Positions 6,985 to 10,432 of a DNA stretch of 10,432 nucleotides are shown piece after piece. Numbering within the stretch: the first letter of the stretch is position 1; each line of letters starts with the position of its first letter. The notes under the pieces were generated by a model that was not told the origin of the DNA, did no database searches, and worked only from the letters and a program-made list of their open reading frames with translations. A program made the translations under genes and the position numbers. The DNA is from RUG760 sp045642205. Lineage in GTDB: Bacteria; Bacillota; Clostridia; Lachnospirales; Bianqueaceae. The stretch is from the NCBI GenBank assembly GCA_045642205.1, contig JAZUIK010000110.1:1-10432 (forward strand), written 5' to 3'.

Positions 6985-7095
6985 TCATTTTTTGGAGTTG
7001 CTCAGTATCTTCTGGAGAATAGCAGCTTTTTTACTCTCTTCGATCGGGAATGATTCAATGGCAGCGATGATCAGTCGCCGGAAAAAGTCATCCAT
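6985..7095 (-). CDS. 36-residue protein, first ORF of the sigma operon
   Basis: The peptide MDDFFRRLIIAAIESFP...ILSNSKK is helical in character, with acidic and basic patches and no membrane span or signal peptide. The ATG at 7095 has a good ribosome site (AAAGGAAG, about 9 nt upstream) and lies about 30 nt after the predicted start of the ECF-type promoter. The longer frame beginning at 7206 would start upstream of that promoter and is not credible. Its stop codon lies 20 nt before the sigma start at 6964, so it should be co-transcribed and perhaps translationally coupled. It was not recognised. It could be a small regulator of the sigma factors or a leader peptide; both are guesses. Confidence 0.55.
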   Translation of the reverse strand: MDDFFRRLIIAAIESFPIEESKKAAILQKILSNSKK

Positions 7096-7108
7096 CAGTT
7101 TTTGCTTC

Positions 7109-7148
7109 CTTTCTTTTGGGATACACCTATATAACGATCGAAAGAAAG
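7109..7148 (-). repeat. Complementarity between promoter spacer and ribosome site of the 36-aa ORF
   Basis: On the minus strand CTTTCTTT (7141-7148) in the -35/-10 spacer is the reverse complement of AAAGAAAG (7109-7116), which leads into the ribosome site. Pairing could extend by two more bases past a bulged G. The sequence is low-complexity, so on its own this would be weak. It copies the layout of the 14-bp repeat at 2833-2907. Confidence 0.45.
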
Positions 7149-7159
7149 AACCGGTTGCA
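7122..7159 (-). promoter_or_regulatory. ECF-sigma type promoter of the sigma-factor operon
   Basis: Minus strand: -35 TGCAACC (7153-7159), a 16-nt spacer, then CGTT (7133-7136) inside GATCGTTATATAGGTGTA. An A/T-run typical of UP elements precedes the -35. The close match to the promoter at 2876-2913 suggests recognition by the same sigma factor, most simply one encoded by this operon (autoregulation). Transcription should start near 7125, about 30 nt before the 36-aa ORF. Confidence 0.75.
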
Positions 7160-7284
7160 AAAAAAATAAAAAATTTTTGAGAGTATGATAGAACTAAGAA
7201 TTCCATGTCCGCACGGACCCAAATATTGTACTACAATTCAAAAGGGAAGATAAAGAAGAAGCACTGAATTTATTCTTTCATAAA
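7160..7284. other. Core of the divergent intergenic region
   Basis: This AT-rich DNA separates the minus-strand sigma promoter from the plus-strand repeat array. The only structure seen is a short palindrome GTCCG-CA-CGGAC at 7207-7218, whose role is unclear. No gene or RNA was recognised. Confidence 0.35.
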
Positions 7285-7373
7285 CGGAAATCCTACGGAA
7301 ATGAAGCGGAAATATAACGCTCTATATCGGAAATAACTTGTTGCCATTTCCGATAAATGGTATACTGTTTCCG
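7285..7373 (+). repeat. Array of six CGGAAAT-type boxes over the ATPase promoter
   Basis: Direct copies of CGGAAAT start at 7285, 7296, 7307 and 7328, spaced 11, 11 and 21 bp, so they lie on roughly one face of the helix. Two inverted copies follow: ATTTCCG (7346-7352) and the one-mismatch GTTTCCG (7367-7373), again 21 bp apart. Boxes 4 and 5 form a 10-bp perfect inverted repeat (TATCGGAAAT at 7325-7334, ATTTCCGATA at 7346-7355). The array runs through the -35/-10 spacer to the start of transcription, as an operator would. The HTH domain of the downstream protein is a candidate binder. Confidence 0.75.
7338..7366 (+). promoter_or_regulatory. Sigma-A type promoter with extended -10 for the ATPase gene
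   Basis: A -10 box TATACT (7361-7366) is preceded by TGG, giving an extended -10 (TGnTATACT). A weak -35 TTGTTG (7338-7343) sits at the ideal 17-nt spacing. Transcription would start near 7373, just before the ribosome site AAAGGAG. The spacer contains one inverted CGGAAAT-type box and the start region another, so a protein bound there would block RNA polymerase. Confidence 0.6.
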
Positions 7374-7401
7374 AAAGGAGTGCCGGACTATATTTCTCCG
7401 G
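7374..7401 (+). promoter_or_regulatory. Distant ribosome site followed by a spacer hairpin
   Basis: AAAGGAG (7374-7380) lies 30 nt before the ATG at 7411, too far for normal initiation. Between them CCGGA (7383-7387) and TCCGG (7397-7401) can form a 5-bp stem with a 9-nt loop. Folding it out leaves about 11 nt to the ATG. An in-frame TAG at 7402-7404 rules out an earlier start. The hairpin probably brings the ribosome site into range. Confidence 0.45.
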
Positions 7402-7410
7402 TAGATTCTT

Positions 7411-9276
7411 ATGAATAAAAATCAATATATGACGACGAAGGAAGCAGCTCAAGTGCTCGGAATGACGCCCAGAAGAGTGGTGGGGCTGTGCAACGATGGG
7501 ATACTGGAGGGGGCTGTGAAAGAAGGCCGCAGCTGGAATATCCTCAGGGAAACCGTCTATTCCTTCGGCAGCACCCGAAATACGAAAAACTCCAGAGAAA
7601 TATTATCCTGGGCTGTTGGGACCACCTCCTACACAGATATAGTCCGTCATAGCTACTATGTTGATAAAACCTTGTTGATCAAAGATCTGATCGATGACCA
7701 GGTTCCCGTCATTTTGTTTACCAGACCAAGGCGATTCGGAAAGACCCTCGCCATGGATATGCTGAAAACATATTTCGAGAAACCAGCCGAAGGACCTTCT
7801 GCAGAAGACACTTCTGTGTACTTCAAAGATAAAAAGGTCTGGGCATGCTGGGTGAAGGACCGGCAAAAGCAAGGGGCGTATCCTGTCATTTCCATTACCT
7901 TTAAGGATGCAAAGTTTTCCGATTGGGACAGCACCTATGCGTCTTTAAAAAATGTGCTCCGGGATGAATATTTGCGGCATGAAGAATTATTCTCGAGTCC
8001 TTCTTTGAATGCGGTAGAACAGGATTACCTAAGCAGGATGCAGCGAGATGAACTCACAACGGTAGAGTATACCAGAGCCTTGCTGAATCTGAGTCGCATG
8101 CTGGAAAAACATCACCACTCCAAGGTGATTATTTTGATCGACGAATATGATACCCCCATCCAGCAGGGACACTCCAAAAACTTTTACAATGAAGTCATCC
8201 AGTTTATGAGGAATCTGCTCTCCGGAGGATTGAAGGACAATCCCGCACTGGCATTCAGCGTTTTGACCGGCATTCTCAGGGTTTCTAAGGAAAATCTGTT
8301 CAGTGGTTTGAACAATGCGATCGTCAACTCGGTCCTGGATGACAAGTACAGTGAATACTTTGGGTTTACTACGGAAGAAGTGAATGCCATGGCATCTTAC
8401 TACGGGTGGAGAGGAAAACTCCCGGAACTAAGAGAATGGTACGATGGCTATCGCTTCGGAAAGACAGAGATCTATAATCCCTGGTCCGTAGCCAACTATT
8501 TCTACAGCGACACGCAGGCCAGACCGTATTGGACGAATACCAGTGATAACGAGATCATCCATGAGATCATGGCATCCTTGACCCCGGAGATCGCAGAAGA
8601 ACTCATCGCACTGCTCCAGGGAAAGACGGTCCGCACATCACTGGATATGGACGTCATCTATCCAAGGATCACGGACGGAACTGATACTGTTTTCAGTTTT
8701 CTTATGATCGCAGGCTATCTGAGGCCGGTAGGTGGACCGGTAGAAACAGAGTATGGCACTTTCGTAGAACTGGAACTGCCCAATAAAGAGATCCGGAGAG
8801 TCTACAATACGGAAGTTCTCTCCTGGATCAGAAAATCTGTAGACAGCACCGTCATGTTCGAACTGGAAAAAGCTCTCTATCTGAAAGATGGAAAGAAACT
8901 CCAGGAATCCTTGAGAAAATATATGGGTACCTGTATCAGCCATCTGGATGGAGCAGGTGAAAGCTTTTACCATGGTATGATGTTGGGATTAACAGCCGGC
9001 ATGTCCTCCATGTATTATATCCGTTCCAACAGAGAATCCGGAGAAGGCCGCTTCGATCTGGCACTGGAGCCAAAGGACCACCATATGCCCGGAATGATCA
9101 TGGAATTCAAAGCTGTCAAAGATCCCAAAGATCTGCCTAAGGCCGCCAGAGGAGCGCTGGAGCAGATAGAAGCAAAGCACTATGATACTGACATGAGAGA
9201 CCGTGGAATCGGAGAGATCGTTAAGTACGGTATTGCCTTTGCAGGAAAGAATGTAGAGATTGCAAAGAAAGGATAG
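7411..9276 (+). CDS. HTH-fused AAA-ATPase with C-terminal PD-(D/E)XK nuclease-like domain
   Basis: The 621-residue protein has an N-terminal helix-turn-helix of the excisionase/MerR-like type (about 6-50: MTTKEAAQVLGMTPRRVVGLCNDG). An AAA-ATPase-like domain (PF09820 type) follows, with Walker A RPRRFGKT (105-112), Walker B ILIDEYD (241-247) and the family motifs TGILR (286-290), YDGYRFG (344-350) and YNPWSV (355-360). The C-terminus resembles the PDDEXK_9 domain, with GRFDLAL (D549), MEFK (E565, K567) and a following ALEQI helix. Length and domain order fit this common family of gut anaerobes, whose role is not settled; defence or mobile-element functions have been proposed. The HTH is extra to the core family, and a phased repeat array covers the promoter, which suggests self-regulation. 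Key ATPase and nuclease residues are intact, so it is probably functional. Confidence 0.85.
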   Translation: MNKNQYMTTKEAAQVLGMTPRRVVGLCNDGILEGAVKEGRSWNILRETVYSFGSTRNTKNSREILSWAVGTTSYTDIVRHSYYVDKTLLIKDLIDDQVPVILFTRPRRFGKTLAMDMLKTYFEKPAEGPSAEDTSVYFKDKKVWACWVKDRQKQGAYPVISITFKDAKFSDWDSTYASLKNVLRDEYLRHEELFSSPSLNAVEQDYLSRMQRDELTTVEYTRALLNLSRMLEKHHHSKVIILIDEYDTPIQQGHSKNFYNEVIQFMRNLLSGGLKDNPALAFSVLTGILRVSKENLFSGLNNAIVNSVLDDKYSEYFGFTTEEVNAMASYYGWRGKLPELREWYDGYRFGKTEIYNPWSVANYFYSDTQARPYWTNTSDNEIIHEIMASLTPEIAEELIALLQGKTVRTSLDMDVIYPRITDGTDTVFSFLMIAGYLRPVGGPVETEYGTFVELELPNKEIRRVYNTEVLSWIRKSVDSTVMFELEKALYLKDGKKLQESLRKYMGTCISHLDGAGESFYHGMMLGLTAGMSSMYYIRSNRESGEGRFDLALEPKDHHMPGMIMEFKAVKDPKDLPKAARGALEQIEAKHYDTDMRDRGIGEIVKYGIAFAGKNVEIAKKG

Positions 9277-9317
9277 GGCGCTGTTAAGGGCACCTGTTTT
9301 CGATGGAGTTATCGATA

Positions 9318-10432
9318 ATGAGCAATATGAGAAAAGTAAAACTGCAGATCATATGGATGAGAGAGTGGGAAGAATGTGCAGAAGACGTAGTCGTGCGTCT
9401 GAGCGATGATATGATCCACTCTATCTGTAAACAGAAGAAGACTTCTTTGAAAGACCTGGTATACGGTAATAGCACATGCTTAAAACTGTACGATGAACTG
9501 TCAAAAATGTTCAACGATACTCATGGCAATGAAGATGAAGAATATCAGGAGTACCTGTACGGTAGAGACAATCCTGATTATATAATGAGCTATTCCGAGT
9601 GGTTGGAAGGACAGGACATTTTCGAGATCAACGTTTCAGAGATCGCAAAGAAATATAGCGAGCAGATGATCATTTTTGCAGTGGATTGCTATTCAGGAAC
9701 AGATTTCCTGAAAACGATCTATCTGTACGAAGAACCCAAAACACAGGATATTCTCCGATTGATCGATTGCTGCCTGGAAGGAAGAGCGATCGAAGAAAAT
9801 GAAGGTCTGTCAGCTTTCAGGCACCTTGTCGAAGAGGACGCAGCAACCTTTTTGAACGATCCGGTTCCGTACAGTAGTCCGGTAAAGACGAATTACAAGA
9901 TCAGGATACCTGAAACAATCTATGATCTGGCTTCGGAATCAGGGACGCCTGTCAGCGAAAAACCGGAACCATTAGATTATGACCATATTGTCATTCACAT
10001 GCCCAGGTACGAGGTTCCGGATCTAGTGAAAGATGAACAACCGGAGGATGAGCCTGAAGAAAAGTCTGAAGAAAAGACGACAGTTCAGCCTGTAGAGCAG
10101 CCAGAGACGATACCTGTTGTGCAGCCGGAAATAAAGCCGCAGCAAAAGGAAGAGGAGAAGAAGAAAAAGCATTCCTCGGCAAAACTGATCGCTTTGGTCC
10201 TATTACTGATCATTGCTGCTTTAGGCGTTTTCGTGTACAGAGAATGTTTTGTACCAAGATCAGCGGTCCTTCCCGATAAAGACCAGGTCGCATATGTCGA
10301 AGTCGATGGATATTACGACGAATTCGATTATCGACTGGATAACAAACACGATTGGCTCATGATCGTACAACATCTGGACTATTTCGATTACGTAAGAGTC
10401 TTCGATCCATTTGAAAAAGTGGACGACAGTGG
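9318..10432 (+). CDS. Single-span membrane protein of unknown function (3' end outside the window)
   Basis: An open frame of 371 codons runs off the right edge. Residues 1-230 are a mixed, acidic, presumably cytoplasmic domain with no motif I recognise. A Pro/Glu/Lys-rich linker (about 231-285) follows and ends in KKKK. A transmembrane helix lies near 288-307 (LIALVLLLIIAALGVFVY), and the visible outer part is acidic and rich in Tyr and Asp. The lysines before the helix predict a cytoplasmic N-terminus, the same topology as the two sigma factors on the other strand. The start at 9318 has GGAG 9 nt upstream; an in-frame ATG at 9303 is an alternative, with AAGGG 12 nt upstream. The gene starts 41 nt after the ATPase gene with no terminator between them, so an operon is likely. 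No sigma-like or anti-sigma motif was seen. Confidence 0.75.
   Translation, partial: MSNMRKVKLQIIWMREWEECAEDVVVRLSDDMIHSICKQKKTSLKDLVYGNSTCLKLYDELSKMFNDTHGNEDEEYQEYLYGRDNPDYIMSYSEWLEGQDIFEINVSEIAKKYSEQMIIFAVDCYSGTDFLKTIYLYEEPKTQDILRLIDCCLEGRAIEENEGLSAFRHLVEEDAATFLNDPVPYSSPVKTNYKIRIPETIYDLASESGTPVSEKPEPLDYDHIVIHMPRYEVPDLVKDEQPEDEPEEKSEEKTTVQPVEQPETIPVVQPEIKPQQKEEEKKKKHSSAKLIALVLLLIIAALGVFVYRECFVPRSAVLPDKDQVAYVEVDGYYDEFDYRLDNKHDWLMIVQHLDYFDYVRVFDPFEKVDDS

Noticed and set aside
7096..7206. Longer version of the 36-aa ORF from 7206
   Set aside because: The extension runs through the ECF promoter and its AT-rich upstream DNA, so it would not be transcribed from that promoter.
194..7214. Shared 11-bp word CATGTCCGCAC (7204-7214) and its reverse complement (194-204)
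   Set aside because: Repeats of this length are expected by chance in 10 kb. No further similarity flanks them.
7285..7373. CGGAAAT boxes considered as a CRISPR array or replication iterons
   Set aside because: Repeat units of 7 bp with 4- to 14-nt gaps are too short for CRISPR. No replication gene or AT-rich origin unit accompanies them, and the position over a promoter fits an operator better.

Overview
The window looks like a chromosomal segment of a low-to-medium GC Gram-positive bacterium, most likely a gut- or rumen-type Clostridia (Lachnospiraceae/Oscillospiraceae-like). This is an inference from protein style: ECF sigma domains fused to a membrane anchor, surface repeats of the HxWxxATCxxPxTCxxCGxTEG kind, AAA-ATPase/PD-(D/E)XK fusions, strong AAGGAGG-type ribosome sites and a lipobox lipoprotein. 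No rRNA, tRNA, CRISPR array or transposase was seen.

Layout. The left part (1-7160) reads on the minus strand. From right to left it holds an ECF-type promoter (7122-7159), a 36-residue ORF, two tandem paralogous sigma factors each fused to a transmembrane helix and a different outer domain (586 and 717 aa), a weak terminator, a second ECF-type promoter (2876-2913), and an 804-aa lipoprotein with four beta-sandwich-like repeats and an OmpA-like C-terminus. A 353-bp spacer then carries a housekeeping promoter for a secreted or membrane protein cut by the left edge (1-62). The right part (7285-10432) reads on the plus strand. It has a promoter overlaid by six CGGAAAT-type boxes, a 621-aa HTH/AAA-ATPase/PD-(D/E)XK protein, and a single-span membrane protein cut by the right edge.

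How it may work together (inference). The two ECF-type promoters share TGCAACC, a 16-nt spacer and GATCGTTWTATAGKTGTA. They precede the sigma operon itself and the lipoprotein gene. This suggests a self-amplifying envelope-response module: a membrane-tethered sigma factor senses something outside, its cytoplasmic half is released or activated, and it transcribes its own operon and the envelope lipoprotein. No separate anti-sigma gene is visible; the fused membrane part may replace it. In both promoters the -35/-10 spacer is complementary to the ribosome site of the gene it drives (14 bp perfect in one, 8 bp in the other), a possible way to silence read-through mRNA.

The most notable points are the tandem membrane-tethered sigma factors with about 80% identical sigma halves and unrelated outer halves, their matching promoters, the spacer/RBS complementarity, an OmpA-like domain lacking the peptidoglycan-binding Asp, and the phased CGGAAAT array in front of the HTH-ATPase gene.
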